64,000 bases of DNA from Streptomyces chryseus (lineage in GTDB: Bacteria; Actinomycetota; Actinomycetes; Streptomycetales; Streptomycetaceae). The stretch lies in the NCBI RefSeq assembly GCF_014650755.1, contig NZ_BMVO01000002.1, positions 248,001 to 312,000 on the forward strand, written 5' to 3'. A program made the position numbers and the translations under genes. The notes under the pieces are model-generated. The model did not search any database and was not told where the DNA came from. It saw only the letters and a list, made by a program, of their open reading frames with translations. Shown in pieces: positions 53,623-62,626 of the stretch (positions are counted from its first letter, which is position 1; each line of letters starts with the position of its first letter).

Positions 53623-54282
53623 ATGCTGAACAAGTACGCGCGTGCATTCTTTACGCGTGTCCTCACACCGTTCGCCGCGTTCTTGCTCCGCCGAGGGGTG
53701 AGCCCCGACGCGGTGACGCTCATCGGTACGGCCGGAGTGATGGCGGGTGCGCTGGTCTTCTTCCCCCGGGGAGAGTTCTTCTGGGGCACGATCGTCATCA
53801 CGCTGTTCGTCTTCTCCGACCTCGTCGACGGCAACATGGCGCGCCAGGCCGGGGTGTCGAGCCGCTGGGGCGCCTTCCTGGACTCGACCCTCGACCGGGT
53901 CGCGGACTCGGCCGTCTTCGGCGGGATCGCGCTCTGGTACGCGGGCCGCGGCGACGACAACGTGCTGTGCGCGGTCGCGATCTTCTGCCTCGCCAGCGGC
54001 CAGGTCGTCTCGTACACGAAGGCCCGCGGCGAGTCGATCGGACTGCCGGTGGCGGTCAACGGCCTCGTGGAGCGGGCCGAGCGGCTCGTCATCACGCTCG
54101 TCGCCGCGGGACTGGCCGGACTGCACGGCTTCGGCGTGCCCCACATCGACGTCCTGCTGCCCGTCGCGCTGTGGGTCGTGGCGGTCGGCAGCCTCGTCAC
54201 GCTCGGGCAGCGTGTCGTGACCGTACGCAAGGAGGCGGGCGAGGCGGACGCCGCCGCGCCGGGGAGTGAGGCCACGTCGTGA
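53623..54282 (+). CDS. pgsA: Phosphatidylinositol phosphate synthase (CDP-alcohol phosphatidyltransferase)
   Basis: A 219-residue membrane enzyme that joins CDP-diacylglycerol and inositol 1-phosphate to phosphatidylinositol phosphate, the entry to actinobacterial PI and PIM lipids. The catalytic motif D-x2-DG-x2-AR-x8-G-x3-D-x3-D is exactly present: DLVDGNMARQAG...GAFLDSTLDRVAD (about 64-90). Six membrane helices are predicted. The ATG at 53623 with GGAAGG just upstream is the natural start (MLNKYARAFFTRVLTPF). The stop overlaps the acyltransferase start (GTGA). Gene order with patA and pimA confirms the role over phosphatidylglycerol synthesis. Confidence 0.94.
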   Translation: MLNKYARAFFTRVLTPFAAFLLRRGVSPDAVTLIGTAGVMAGALVFFPRGEFFWGTIVITLFVFSDLVDGNMARQAGVSSRWGAFLDSTLDRVADSAVFGGIALWYAGRGDDNVLCAVAIFCLASGQVVSYTKARGESIGLPVAVNGLVERAERLVITLVAAGLAGLHGFGVPHIDVLLPVALWVVAVGSLVTLGQRVVTVRKEAGEADAAAPGSEATS

Positions 54283-55190
54283 GCGGCGCCAGGGAACGGC
54301 TGACGGACGGCCTGTACGGCCTCGGGTGGGCCACCGTCAAGAAACTGCCCGAACCGGTGTCCGTAGCCCTCGGGCGCGGGATCGCGGACACCGTATGGAA
54401 GCGGCGCGGGACCGCCGTGCTGCGCCTGGAGTCCAACCTCGCCCGCGTCGTCCCGGACGCCGGCCCCGAGCGCCTGGCCGAGCTGTCCCGGGCCGGCATG
54501 CGCTCGTACATGCGCTACTGGATGGAGTCCTTCCGGCTGCCCGCCTGGAGCAAGGAGCGCGTCAGCGACGGCGTGGAGGTCCAGGAGGTGCACCGCGTGA
54601 CGGACGCCCTGGACGCCGGGCGGGGCGTCGTCCTCGCGTTGCCGCACCTGGCCAACTGGGACCTCGCGGGCGCCTGGGTCACCACCGCGCTCGGCGTCCC
54701 GTTCACCACCGTCGCCGAGCGGCTCAAGCCCGAGACGCTGTACGACCGGTTCGTCGCGTACCGCGAGAGCCTCGGGATGGAGGTCCTGCCGCACGAGGGC
54801 GGCAGCGCCTTCGGGACCCTGGCGCGGCGGCTGCGCGCCGGCGGCCTGGTCTGCCTGGTCGCCGACCGCGACCTGTCGGCCTCGGGCACCGAGGTGAAGT
54901 TCTTCGGCGACACGGCGCGGATGCCCGGCGGGCCCGCGCTGCTGGCGCAGCAGACCGGGGCGGTGCTGCTGCCGGCGACCCTCTGGTACGACGACTCGCC
55001 GGTCATGCGGGCGCGGGTCCACCCGCCCGTCGAGGTACCGGAGACGGGCACGCGTGCCGAGAAGACGTCCGTCATGACGCAGGCGCTCGCGGACGCCTTC
55101 GCCACCGGCATCGCCGAGCACCCCGAGGACTGGCACATGCTGCAACGGCTGTGGCTCGACGACCTCGAGCCGCGTCAGGAGACTTCGTGA
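54279..55190 (+). CDS. Phosphatidylinositol mannoside acyltransferase
   Basis: A 303-residue acyltransferase of the lauroyl/myristoyl-transferase (HtrB) family. It transfers a fatty acyl group to the mannose of PIM lipids at the cytoplasmic membrane (PatA-type). The HX4D box is HLANWD, the following conserved segments are EVKFFGDTARMPGGPALLAQQTGA and LWYDDSPVMRARV. It is coupled to pgsA (GTGA) and to pimA (GTGA), an order that supports this role instead of lipid A synthesis, which Gram-positive bacteria lack. Confidence 0.93.
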   Translation: MSGARERLTDGLYGLGWATVKKLPEPVSVALGRGIADTVWKRRGTAVLRLESNLARVVPDAGPERLAELSRAGMRSYMRYWMESFRLPAWSKERVSDGVEVQEVHRVTDALDAGRGVVLALPHLANWDLAGAWVTTALGVPFTTVAERLKPETLYDRFVAYRESLGMEVLPHEGGSAFGTLARRLRAGGLVCLVADRDLSASGTEVKFFGDTARMPGGPALLAQQTGAVLLPATLWYDDSPVMRARVHPPVEVPETGTRAEKTSVMTQALADAFATGIAEHPEDWHMLQRLWLDDLEPRQETS

Positions 55191-56347
55191 AGATCGGCAT
55201 TGTCTGTCCGTACTCGTGGGACGTTCCGGGCGGCGTCCAGTTCCACATCCGGGACCTCGCCGAGCACCTCATCGGGCTCGGGCACGAGGTCTCCGTCCTG
55301 GCGCCGGCCGACGACGAGACACCGCTGCCGCCGTACGTCGTCTCGGCCGGCCGGGCCGTCCCGGTGCCGTACAACGGCTCGGTCGCCCGCCTGAACTTCG
55401 GGTTCCTCTCCGCCGCGCGGGTACGGCGCTGGCTGCACGACGGCACCTTCGACGTCATCCACATCCACGAGCCGACCTCGCCCTCGCTCGGGCTGCTCGC
55501 CTGCTGGGCCGCGCAGGGGCCGATCGTCGCCACCTTCCACACCTCCAACCCCAAGTCGCGCGCGATGATCGCGGCGTACCCGATCCTCCAGCCGGCGCTG
55601 GAGAAGATCAGTGCCCGTATCGCCGTCAGCGAGTACGCGCGCCGCACCCTGGTGGAGCACCTGGGCGGGGACGCGGTCGTCATCCCCAACGGCGTCGACG
55701 TCGACTTCTTCGCGAAGGCCGAGCCGAAGGCGCGGTGGCAGGGGCGGACGATCGGCTTCATCGGCCGCATCGACGAATCCCGCAAGGGCCTGCCCGTCCT
55801 GATGCGCGCCCTGCCGAAGATCCTGGCCGAGTGCCCCGACGCGCGGCTGCTGGTGGCGGGGCGCGGGGACGAGGAGGAGGCGGTCGCCTCGCTGCCGAAG
55901 GAGATGCGCGAGCGCGTCGAGTTCCTCGGCATGGTCAGCGACGAGGACAAGGCGCGGCTGCTGCGCAGTGTCGATCTGTACGTCGCCCCGAACACCGGCG
56001 GCGAGAGCTTCGGCATCATCCTCGTCGAGGCGATGTCGGCGGGCGCCGCCGTTCTGGCGAGCGACCTCGACGCGTTCGCGCAGGTGCTCGACCAGGGGGC
56101 CGCGGGCGAGCTCTTCGCCAACGAGGACGCCGACGCGCTGGCCTCCGCCGCGGTGCGGCTGCTCGGGGACCCGGAGCGGCTGGCGGAGCTGCGGCTGAAC
56201 GGCTCGGCGCACGTACGGCGCTTCGACTGGTCGACGGTGGCCGCCGACATCCTGTCGGTGTACGAGACGGTGACGGACGGCGCGGCGTCGGTGGACACCG
56301 ACGAACGCTCCGGGCTGCGGGCCCGGTTCGGGCTGGCCCGGGACTGA
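55187..56347 (+). CDS. pimA: Phosphatidylinositol alpha-mannosyltransferase
   Basis: PimA transfers the first mannose from GDP-mannose to phosphatidylinositol at the cytosolic face of the membrane. The 386-residue GT4-type protein has the N-terminal Rossmann part with PYSWDVPGGVQFHIRDLAEHL, HIHEPTSPSLG, NGVDVDFF in the middle, and the donor-site motif GESFGIILVEAMSAG with the EX7E pair. The GTG start overlaps the acyltransferase stop by four bases. The last 13 codons with the stop are duplicated immediately downstream (see 56310-56387), and the second copy is not translated in this frame. It lies 99 bases before the anchored unknown protein. Confidence 0.95.
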   Translation: MKIGIVCPYSWDVPGGVQFHIRDLAEHLIGLGHEVSVLAPADDETPLPPYVVSAGRAVPVPYNGSVARLNFGFLSAARVRRWLHDGTFDVIHIHEPTSPSLGLLACWAAQGPIVATFHTSNPKSRAMIAAYPILQPALEKISARIAVSEYARRTLVEHLGGDAVVIPNGVDVDFFAKAEPKARWQGRTIGFIGRIDESRKGLPVLMRALPKILAECPDARLLVAGRGDEEEAVASLPKEMRERVEFLGMVSDEDKARLLRSVDLYVAPNTGGESFGIILVEAMSAGAAVLASDLDAFAQVLDQGAAGELFANEDADALASAAVRLLGDPERLAELRLNGSAHVRRFDWSTVAADILSVYETVTDGAASVDTDERSGLRARFGLARD

Positions 56348-56387
56348 TCCGGGCTGCGGGCCCGGTTCGGGCTGCCCCGGGACTGAT
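56310..56387. repeat. Tandem 39-base duplication at the pimA 3' end
   Basis: Bases 56310-56348 are repeated at 56349-56387 with one mismatch (G to C); the unit starts CCGGGCTGCGGGCC and ends GACTGAT. It covers the last 12 codons and stop of pimA. A third partial CCGGG start follows. A slippage-type duplication is likely. Confidence 0.85.
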
Positions 56388-56446
56388 CCGGGCCGGGCGC
56401 CGGTGGGCGGCCGGGGCCCCGCCGGGCCCGGGTAACGTAGCCGCCC

Positions 56447-56992
56447 GTGACCGCAACCCTCATCTGGATCGTCGTAGCCCTCTTCGCGATCGGGCTGTAC
56501 CTCAGCTGGACCGCCGGCCGGCTGGACCGCCTGCACGCCCGTATCGACGCCTCCCGTGCCGCGCTCGACGCCCAGCTGCTGCGCCGCGCCTCGGTCACCC
56601 AGGAGCTGGCCACCTCCGGGGTGCTCGACCCCGCCGCCTCGATCCTCCTCTACCAGGCCGCGCACGCCGCCCGGCAGGCCGAGGAGGACCACCGGGAGGT
56701 GGCGGAGAGCGAGCTCAGCCAGGCGCTGCGGGCGGTGTTCGGGGAGACGGCGCAGGTCGAGGCGGTCAAGGAGGCTCCCGGCGGTGAGGACGCGGCCGGG
56801 GAACTGGCGGCGGCCGTGCGCCGGGTGCCGATGGCCCGGCGCTTCCACAACGACTCCGTACGCGCCGCACGGGCGCTGCGCCGCCACCGCACGGTGCGCT
56901 GGTTCCGGCTGGCGGGCCACGCGCCGTTCCCGCTGGCCTTCGAAATGGACGACGAGCCCCCGGTGGCGCTGGCCGACCGCCCCGGCAGCTGA
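56447..56992 (+). CDS. Membrane-anchored protein with helical body, unknown function
   Basis: A 181-residue protein: one N-terminal anchor ([16 protein letters not shown], about 5-21) followed by a long alpha-helical part with heptad-like [23 protein letters not shown], as in LemA-like proteins. The remainder is Ala/Glu/Arg-rich. LemA similarity is only by look. GTG at 56447 is the probable start. It sits between the PIM block and pdxS, where many actinobacteria have a similar unknown gene. An upstream spacer of 99 bases contains the 39-base repeat. Confidence 0.82.
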   Translation: MTATLIWIVVALFAIGLYLSWTAGRLDRLHARIDASRAALDAQLLRRASVTQELATSGVLDPAASILLYQAAHAARQAEEDHREVAESELSQALRAVFGETAQVEAVKEAPGGEDAAGELAAAVRRVPMARRFHNDSVRAARALRRHRTVRWFRLAGHAPFPLAFEMDDEPPVALADRPGS

Positions 56993-57094
56993 CAAAACGA
57001 TCCACCGGCTGCACATTGGCCCTTGCGGTGGACTGGTCGGGCGATGTTCTCTCAGAGACAGCAAGAACCTTCTTTCTCCGAGTGAGGTCCATCC

Positions 57095-58003
57095 GTGTCC
57101 AGCACCAGCAACTTCCAGGCCCCGGAGACCGGCACCGCACGCGTGAAGCGCGGCATGGCCGAGCAGCTCAAGGGCGGCGTGATCATGGACGTCGTCAACG
57201 CCGAGCAGGCGAAGATCGCCGAGGACGCGGGCGCCGTGGCCGTCATGGCGCTGGAGCGCGTGCCCGCCGACATCCGCAAGGACGGCGGCGTGGCCCGGAT
57301 GTCCGACCCCAACATGATCGAAGAGATCATCGAGGCCGTCTCGATCCCGGTCATGGCCAAGTCCCGCATCGGCCACTTCGTCGAGGCCCAGGTCCTGCAG
57401 TCCCTCGGTGTCGACTACATCGACGAGTCCGAGGTGCTGACCCCGGCCGACGAGGTCAACCACTCCGACAAGTGGGCCTTCACGACCCCCTTCGTCTGCG
57501 GCGCCACCAACCTGGGCGAGGCGCTGCGCCGCATCGCCGAGGGCGCGGCCATGATCCGCTCGAAGGGCGAGGCCGGCACCGGCAACGTCGTCGAGGCCGT
57601 CCGCCACCTGCGCCAGATCAAGAACGAGATCGCCAAGCTGCGCGGCTTCGACAACAACGAGCTGTACGCCGCCGCCAAGGAGCTCCGCGCCCCGTACGAG
57701 ATCGTCAAGGAGGTCGCCGAGCTCGGCAAGCTCCCCGTGGTGCTGTTCTCCGCCGGTGGCGTCGCCACCCCCGCCGACGCCGCGCTGATGCGCCAGCTCG
57801 GCGCCGAGGGCGTCTTCGTCGGCTCCGGCATCTTCAAGTCCGGCGACCCGGCCGCCCGCGCCGCCGCGATCGTGAAGGCCACCACCTTCTACGACGACCC
57901 GAAGATCATCGCGGACGCGTCCCGCAATCTCGGCGAGGCCATGGTCGGCATCAACTGCGACACCCTCCCCGAGTCCGAGCGCTACGCCAACCGCGGCTGG
58001 TAG
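57095..58003 (+). CDS. pdxS: Pyridoxal 5'-phosphate synthase, lyase subunit
   Basis: PdxS builds PLP from ribose-5-phosphate, glyceraldehyde-3-phosphate and ammonia in the deoxyxylulose-independent pathway. The 302-residue (beta/alpha)8 protein has [19 protein letters not shown] and the active-site lysine stretch [14 protein letters not shown], plus the phosphate-site [16 protein letters not shown]. The N-terminus is typical, and the GTG at 57095 is preceded by GAGG. The glutaminase partner pdxT follows after eight bases; the two form a 12+12 complex. A 102-base region upstream shows no recognised operator. Confidence 0.97.
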   Translation: MSSTSNFQAPETGTARVKRGMAEQLKGGVIMDVVNAEQAKIAEDAGAVAVMALERVPADIRKDGGVARMSDPNMIEEIIEAVSIPVMAKSRIGHFVEAQVLQSLGVDYIDESEVLTPADEVNHSDKWAFTTPFVCGATNLGEALRRIAEGAAMIRSKGEAGTGNVVEAVRHLRQIKNEIAKLRGFDNNELYAAAKELRAPYEIVKEVAELGKLPVVLFSAGGVATPADAALMRQLGAEGVFVGSGIFKSGDPAARAAAIVKATTFYDDPKIIADASRNLGEAMVGINCDTLPESERYANRGW

Positions 58004-58011
58004 TCACGGTG

Positions 58012-58602
58012 ATGAGCAACCCCGTGATCGGAGTCCTGGCTCTCCAGGGCGACGTACGGGAGCACCTGGTCGCCCTGGCCGTGGCGGACGCCACGGCCAG
58101 GCCGGTCCGGCGCCCCGAGGAGCTCGCCGAGATCGACGGCCTGGTCATCCCCGGTGGCGAGTCCACCACGATGTCCAAGCTGGCCGTGCTCTTCGGCATG
58201 CAGGAGCCGCTGCGCGAGCGCATCAAGGACGGCCTGCCGGTCTACGGCACCTGCGCCGGCCTGATCATGCTCGCCGACAAGATCCTCGACCCGCGCTCGG
58301 GCCAGGAGACGTTCGGCGGCATCGACATGATCGTGCGCCGCAACGCCTTCGGGCGGCAGAACGAGTCGTTCGAGGCCCACGTCGAGATCGCCGGCATCGA
58401 GGACGGCCCCGTGGAGGGCGTCTTCATCCGCGCCCCGTGGGTGGAGTCGGTCGGCGCCCGGACCGAGGTGCTCGCGGAGCACGACGGCCACATCGTCGCC
58501 GTCCGCCAGGGCAACGCCCTCGCCACGTCGTTCCACCCCGAACTGACGGGCGACCACCGGGTGCACCGGCTCTTCACCGAGATGGTGCGCGCCGTACGCT
58601 GA
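58012..58602 (+). CDS. pdxT: Pyridoxal 5'-phosphate synthase, glutaminase subunit
   Basis: PdxT splits glutamine and passes ammonia to PdxS. The 196-residue class I glutamine amidotransferase has GGESTTMSK, nucleophile Cys in [10 protein letters not shown], and the His-Glu pair in [10 protein letters not shown] near the end. The ATG at 58012 is chosen; a GTG one codon upstream (58009) is equally possible. It follows pdxS closely without a good ribosome site, so it is probably coupled. YebC starts 64 bases later. Confidence 0.96.
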   Translation: MSNPVIGVLALQGDVREHLVALAVADATARPVRRPEELAEIDGLVIPGGESTTMSKLAVLFGMQEPLRERIKDGLPVYGTCAGLIMLADKILDPRSGQETFGGIDMIVRRNAFGRQNESFEAHVEIAGIEDGPVEGVFIRAPWVESVGARTEVLAEHDGHIVAVRQGNALATSFHPELTGDHRVHRLFTEMVRAVR

Positions 58603-58665
58603 CGGGATCCCGGTAGGATCTCTGCCGAACGCAGCAGTATTTGGTGACGCGAAGGAGACAGGCGG

Positions 58666-59418
58666 ATGTCCGGCCACTCTAAATGGGCTACGACGAAGCA
58701 CAAGAAGGCCGTGATCGATGCCAAGCGCGGCAAGCTCTTCGCGAAGCTGATCAAGAACATCGAGGTCGCGGCGCGCACCGGCGGCGCCGACATCGACGGC
58801 AACCCGACTCTCTTCGACGCCATCCAGAAGGCGAAGAAGAGTTCCGTCCCCAACAAGAACATCGACTCCGCGGTCAAGCGCGGTGGCGGGCTCGAGGCGG
58901 GCGGCGTCGACTACGAGACCATCATGTACGAGGGTTACGGCCCCAACGGCGTCGCGGTGCTCATCGAGTGCCTCACCGACAACCGCAACCGCGCCGCCTC
59001 CGACGTGCGGGTCGCCATGACCCGCAACGGCGGCTCGATGGCCGACCCCGGCTCCGTCTCGTACCTCTTCAACCGCAAGGGCGTCGTGGTCGTCCCCAAG
59101 GGCGAGCTGTCCGAGGACGACGTGCTCGGCGCGGTCCTCGACGCGGGCGCCGAGGAGGTCAACGACCTCGGTGAGTCCTTCGAGGTGCTGAGCGAGGCCA
59201 CCGACCTGGTCGCGGTCCGCACCGCGCTCCAGGACGCCGGCATCGACTACGACTCGGCGGACGCCAACTTCGTCCCGACCATGCAGGTCGAGCTCGACGA
59301 GGAGGGCGCGCGGAAAATCTTCAAGCTGATCGACGCGCTGGAGGACAGCGACGACGTGCAGAACGTCTTCGCCAACTTCGACGTGTCCGACGAGGTCATG
59401 GAGAAGGTCGACGCCTGA
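58666..59418 (+). CDS. YebC/PmpR family DNA-binding regulatory protein
   Basis: A 250-residue protein of the YebC (TACO1) family, known to bind DNA or to help the ribosome at difficult sequences. Characteristic parts are [14 protein letters not shown] at the start, [38 protein letters not shown] and the acidic C-terminus. The ATG at 58666 has AAGGAG upstream. The ruvC-ruvA-ruvB cluster follows after a strong terminator, an order shared by many bacteria. Confidence 0.96.
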   Translation: MSGHSKWATTKHKKAVIDAKRGKLFAKLIKNIEVAARTGGADIDGNPTLFDAIQKAKKSSVPNKNIDSAVKRGGGLEAGGVDYETIMYEGYGPNGVAVLIECLTDNRNRAASDVRVAMTRNGGSMADPGSVSYLFNRKGVVVVPKGELSEDDVLGAVLDAGAEEVNDLGESFEVLSEATDLVAVRTALQDAGIDYDSADANFVPTMQVELDEEGARKIFKLIDALEDSDDVQNVFANFDVSDEVMEKVDA

Positions 59419-59441
59419 CGCTCTTGTCAGTGGCGCGAAAC

Positions 59442-59482
59442 AGCGGCGGGCCGACGGGACACACCCGTCGGCCCGCCGCTTT
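59442..59482. terminator. Terminator between yebC and ruvC
   Basis: GCGGCGGGCCGACGGG (59443-59458) pairs perfectly with 59464-59479 (CCCGTCGGCC...), with A/T extending the stem and TTT after it. It separates yebC and the ruv genes, which must have their own promoter. Confidence 0.9.
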
Positions 59483-59534
59483 GTCACTGGTAGCCGATAG
59501 CCTGCACAAACAGGTGATCGAAGGGGAGGGCATC

Positions 59535-60080
59535 GTGCGCGTACTGGGCGTGGACCCGGGGCTGACCCGGTGCGGCGTCGGCGTCGTCGAGGGCGTCGCG
59601 GGCCGTCCCCTGAAGATGCTCGGCGTCGGAGTCGTACGGACGTCGGCGGACGCGGAGCTGGGGGACCGGCTGGTCGCCATCGAGCGCGGCATAGAGGCGT
59701 GGCTCGACGAGCACCGGCCCGAATGCGTCGCGGTGGAGCGGGTGTTCAGCCAGCACAACGTCCGTACGGTGATGGGCACCGCCCAGGCCAGCGCGGTCGC
59801 GATGCTCTGCGCCGCGCGCCGCGGGCTGCCCGTCGCCCTGCACACGCCCAGCGAGGTCAAGGCGGCCGTCACCGGCAACGGCCGGGCCGAGAAGGACCAG
59901 GTAGGGGCCATGGTGACCCGTCTGCTGCGGCTCGACGCCCCGCCGAAACCGGCCGATGCCGCCGACGCCCTCGCGCTCGCCATCTGCCACATCTGGCGCG
60001 CCCCCGCGGTCAACCGCCTCCAGCAGGCGCACGCCGCGGCCCGCGCGCCCCGCATCCCCGTACGGAAGGTCACGCGATGA
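59535..60080 (+). CDS. ruvC: Holliday junction endonuclease RuvC
   Basis: RuvC cuts Holliday junctions made by recombination. The 181-residue protein shows the acidic catalytic residues: Asp in [11 protein letters not shown] (about residue 7), Glu in [14 protein letters not shown], and the last acidic pair in [13 protein letters not shown]. The GTG at 59535 has GGAGG five bases upstream; the preceding frame is unrelated. The stop overlaps the ruvA start (ATGA), a coupled order of ruvC-ruvA-ruvB. Confidence 0.96.
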   Translation: MRVLGVDPGLTRCGVGVVEGVAGRPLKMLGVGVVRTSADAELGDRLVAIERGIEAWLDEHRPECVAVERVFSQHNVRTVMGTAQASAVAMLCAARRGLPVALHTPSEVKAAVTGNGRAEKDQVGAMVTRLLRLDAPPKPADAADALALAICHIWRAPAVNRLQQAHAAARAPRIPVRKVTR

Positions 60081-60706
60081 TCGCGTTCGTCAGCGGCCCG
60101 GTCGCCGCACTCGCTCCCACCACGGCGGTCATCGAGGTCGGCGGCATCGGCATGGCCGTGCAGTGCGCGCCGAACACGCTGTCCACCCTCCGCGTCGGCC
60201 AGGACGCGAAGCTCGCGACCTCGCTGGTCGTACGGGAGGACTCGCTGACCCTCTACGGCTTCGCCGACGACGACGAGCGCCAGGTCTTCGAGCTGCTCCA
60301 GACCGCCAGCGGCGTCGGCCCCCGGCTCGCCCAGGCCATGCTCGCCGTGCACTCGCCCGACGCGCTGCGCCTGGCCGTCTCGACGGGCGACGAGAAGGCG
60401 CTCACCGCCGTGCCCGGCATCGGCAAGAAGGGCGCCCAGAAGCTCCTGCTGGAACTCAAGGACCGGCTCGGAGAGCCGCTCGGCACCGGCCGCCACGTCG
60501 GCGCCCAGCGCGCCGCGTCGGGCCCCGCGCCCTGGGGCGAGCAGCTCCAGGCCGCGCTCATCGGCCTCGGCTACGCGACGCGGGAGGCCGAGGAGGCGGT
60601 CGCGGCGGTCGCCCCGCAGGCCGAGGCGGCCCTCGCGGAAGGCAACCGGCCGCCCGTGCCGCAGCTGCTGCGCGCCGCGCTCCAGACCCTCAACCGCGCC
60701 CGCTGA
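60077..60706 (+). CDS. ruvA: Holliday junction DNA helicase subunit RuvA
   Basis: RuvA is the tetrameric junction-binding protein that loads RuvB. The 209-residue product has the OB-fold N-terminus ([25 protein letters not shown]), the two helix-hairpin-helix motifs ([16 protein letters not shown] and [21 protein letters not shown], about 75-125), a flexible linker of about 20 residues and the C-terminal RuvB-binding domain ([19 protein letters not shown]). It overlaps ruvC by four bases. Confidence 0.96.
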   Translation: MIAFVSGPVAALAPTTAVIEVGGIGMAVQCAPNTLSTLRVGQDAKLATSLVVREDSLTLYGFADDDERQVFELLQTASGVGPRLAQAMLAVHSPDALRLAVSTGDEKALTAVPGIGKKGAQKLLLELKDRLGEPLGTGRHVGAQRAASGPAPWGEQLQAALIGLGYATREAEEAVAAVAPQAEAALAEGNRPPVPQLLRAALQTLNRAR

Positions 60707-60756
60707 CTCCGGCCGGCCGGCTCCGACCGCTCACTTCCGATGCGAGAGACCCGTAC

Positions 60757-61824
60757 ATGAACTGGGACGACAACGGACCCGACATCGACCAGAGACTGGT
60801 CGACTCCGGCCCCGACGGCGAGGACCAGGCCGTCGAGGCCGCGCTGCGCCCCAAGGACCTCGACGAGTTCGTCGGCCAGGAGAAGGTCCGCGAGCAGCTC
60901 GACCTGGTCCTGAAGGCGGCCCGCGCCCGCGGCGCCACCGCCGACCACGTGCTGCTGTCGGGCGCCCCCGGCCTGGGCAAGACCACCCTCTCGATGATCA
61001 TCGCGGCCGAGATGAACGCCCCGATCCGCATCACCTCGGGCCCCGCCATCCAGCACGCCGGTGACCTCGCCGCGATCCTCTCCTCCCTCCAGGAGGGCGA
61101 GGTCCTCTTCCTCGACGAGATCCACCGGATGTCCCGCCCCGCCGAAGAGATGCTCTACATGGCCATGGAGGACTTCCGCGTCGACGTGATCGTCGGCAAG
61201 GGCCCCGGCGCCACCGCCATCCCGCTGGAGCTGCCGCCGTTCACCCTGGTCGGAGCCACCACGAGGGCCGGCCTGCTGCCGCCCCCGCTGCGCGACCGGT
61301 TCGGCTTCACCGGGCACATGGAGTTCTACGAACCGGCGGAGCTGGAGCGCGTCCTTCACCGCTCCGCGCGGCTGCTCGACGTGGAGATCGACACGGACGG
61401 CGCCGCCGAGATCGCCGGCCGCTCCCGCGGCACGCCGCGCATCGCCAACCGGCTGCTGCGCCGCGTCCGTGACTACGCCCAGGTCAAGGCCGACGGGATC
61501 ATCGACCGGGACATCGCCGCCGCGGCCCTGAAGGTGTACGAGGTGGACGCCCGCGGCCTCGACCGCCTCGACCGGGCCGTCCTCAAAGCCCTGCTCAAGC
61601 TGTTCGGCGGCGGCCCCGTGGGGCTGTCCACGCTGGCCGTGGCCGTGGGGGAGGAGCGCGAGACGGTCGAGGAAGTGGCCGAACCCTTCCTCGTACGGGA
61701 AGGGCTGCTGGCCCGTACGCCGAGGGGCCGGGTGGCCACGCCCGCGGCCTGGGCGCACCTGGGGCTCGTACCGCCGCAGCAGGGTAACGGAAGAATCGGA
61801 CAACAGGGTCTCTTTGGGACGTGA
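60757..61824 (+). CDS. ruvB: Holliday junction DNA helicase subunit RuvB
   Basis: RuvB is the hexameric AAA+ motor of branch migration. The 355-residue protein has Walker [11 protein letters not shown] (about 68-77), Walker [11 protein letters not shown], sensor 1 [10 protein letters not shown], sensor 2 [17 protein letters not shown], and a C-terminal winged helix ending in an Arg/Gly tail. The ATG at 60757 follows GAGAG. It is 50 bases after ruvA, with an independent ribosome site. Confidence 0.96.
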   Translation: MNWDDNGPDIDQRLVDSGPDGEDQAVEAALRPKDLDEFVGQEKVREQLDLVLKAARARGATADHVLLSGAPGLGKTTLSMIIAAEMNAPIRITSGPAIQHAGDLAAILSSLQEGEVLFLDEIHRMSRPAEEMLYMAMEDFRVDVIVGKGPGATAIPLELPPFTLVGATTRAGLLPPPLRDRFGFTGHMEFYEPAELERVLHRSARLLDVEIDTDGAAEIAGRSRGTPRIANRLLRRVRDYAQVKADGIIDRDIAAAALKVYEVDARGLDRLDRAVLKALLKLFGGGPVGLSTLAVAVGEERETVEEVAEPFLVREGLLARTPRGRVATPAAWAHLGLVPPQQGNGRIGQQGLFGT

Positions 61825-61999
61825 TGGACCTGACGGCGCGGAGGGTCGCCCTGTCAGGAACCCCGGTGCCATGCTGGGCGTTGTTCCATTGATGCGGACT
61901 CGCTTAGACTCCGCCGATGCCGCCCTTCCAGGGCCGGCGTGCCCACCCCCGTAGATCAGGCCGCTCCCCGGCGCGGTCGTGCGAAGGAATTTCCGTCCC

Positions 62000-62482
62000 G
62001 TGAATATCGTGACCCTCCTCCCCTTCATCGTGCTCATCGGGGCCATGTTCCTGATGACCCGGTCCGCCAAGAAGAAGCAGCAGGCGGCTGCGCAGATGCG
62101 CAACGAAATGCAGCCCGGCACCGGCGTCCGGACGATCGGGGGCATGTACGCCACCGTCAAGGAAGTTCACGACGACACGATCCTCCTCGAGGTCGCGCCG
62201 GGCGTGCACGCCGTCTACGCGAAGAACGCCGTCGGCGCCGTCCTCGAGGACGAGGAGTACAACCGCATCGTCCACGGCGACGGTGACCTCAAGATCGACG
62301 CTCCGGTTGTGCCGGACGACGCCTCTTCGCTGACCGAGTCCGCGGACTCCGGCGACGTCGCGCGCATCGACCTGGGCAAGAAGGACGAGGCGGGCGAGGC
62401 GGACAAGGCGCACGACGCGGCCGACGTGGCCGCCGACGAGCCGAAGGACAAGAAGACCGACGGCGAGAGCGACGCGAAGTAG
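62000..62482 (+). CDS. yajC: Preprotein translocase accessory subunit YajC
   Basis: YajC is a small inner-membrane partner of SecDF. The 160-residue protein has one membrane helix (VTLLPFIVLIGAMFLMTR, about 3-20), the conserved basic segment SAKKKQQAAAQMRN, then the YajC core MQPGTGVRTIGGMYATV...HDDTILLEVAPGVHAVYAK. After about residue 100 an acidic, Ala/Asp/Lys-rich tail of about 60 residues is added, longer than in proteobacteria. The GTG at 62000 is chosen over 61979. secD starts 144 bases later. Confidence 0.94.
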   Translation: MNIVTLLPFIVLIGAMFLMTRSAKKKQQAAAQMRNEMQPGTGVRTIGGMYATVKEVHDDTILLEVAPGVHAVYAKNAVGAVLEDEEYNRIVHGDGDLKIDAPVVPDDASSLTESADSGDVARIDLGKKDEAGEADKAHDAADVAADEPKDKKTDGESDAK

Positions 62483-62626
62483 TCACGTACGGGGACCGGG
62501 GCGCGCCCACCGGCGTGCCCCGGTTTCCGGACCGTGTCGACTTCCGCGGGGCTGGGCCCCACATACTTCGTGGCCGCCTTGGCGCTCACCCGGCGCGGGG
62601 GCGGTTGGACAGGGAGAAACGAGAAG

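Noticed and set aside
54279..55190. Lipid A lauroyl acyltransferase
   Set aside because: The protein fold fits, but Streptomyces has no lipid A; the pgsA-pimA neighbourhood points to phosphatidylinositol mannosides.
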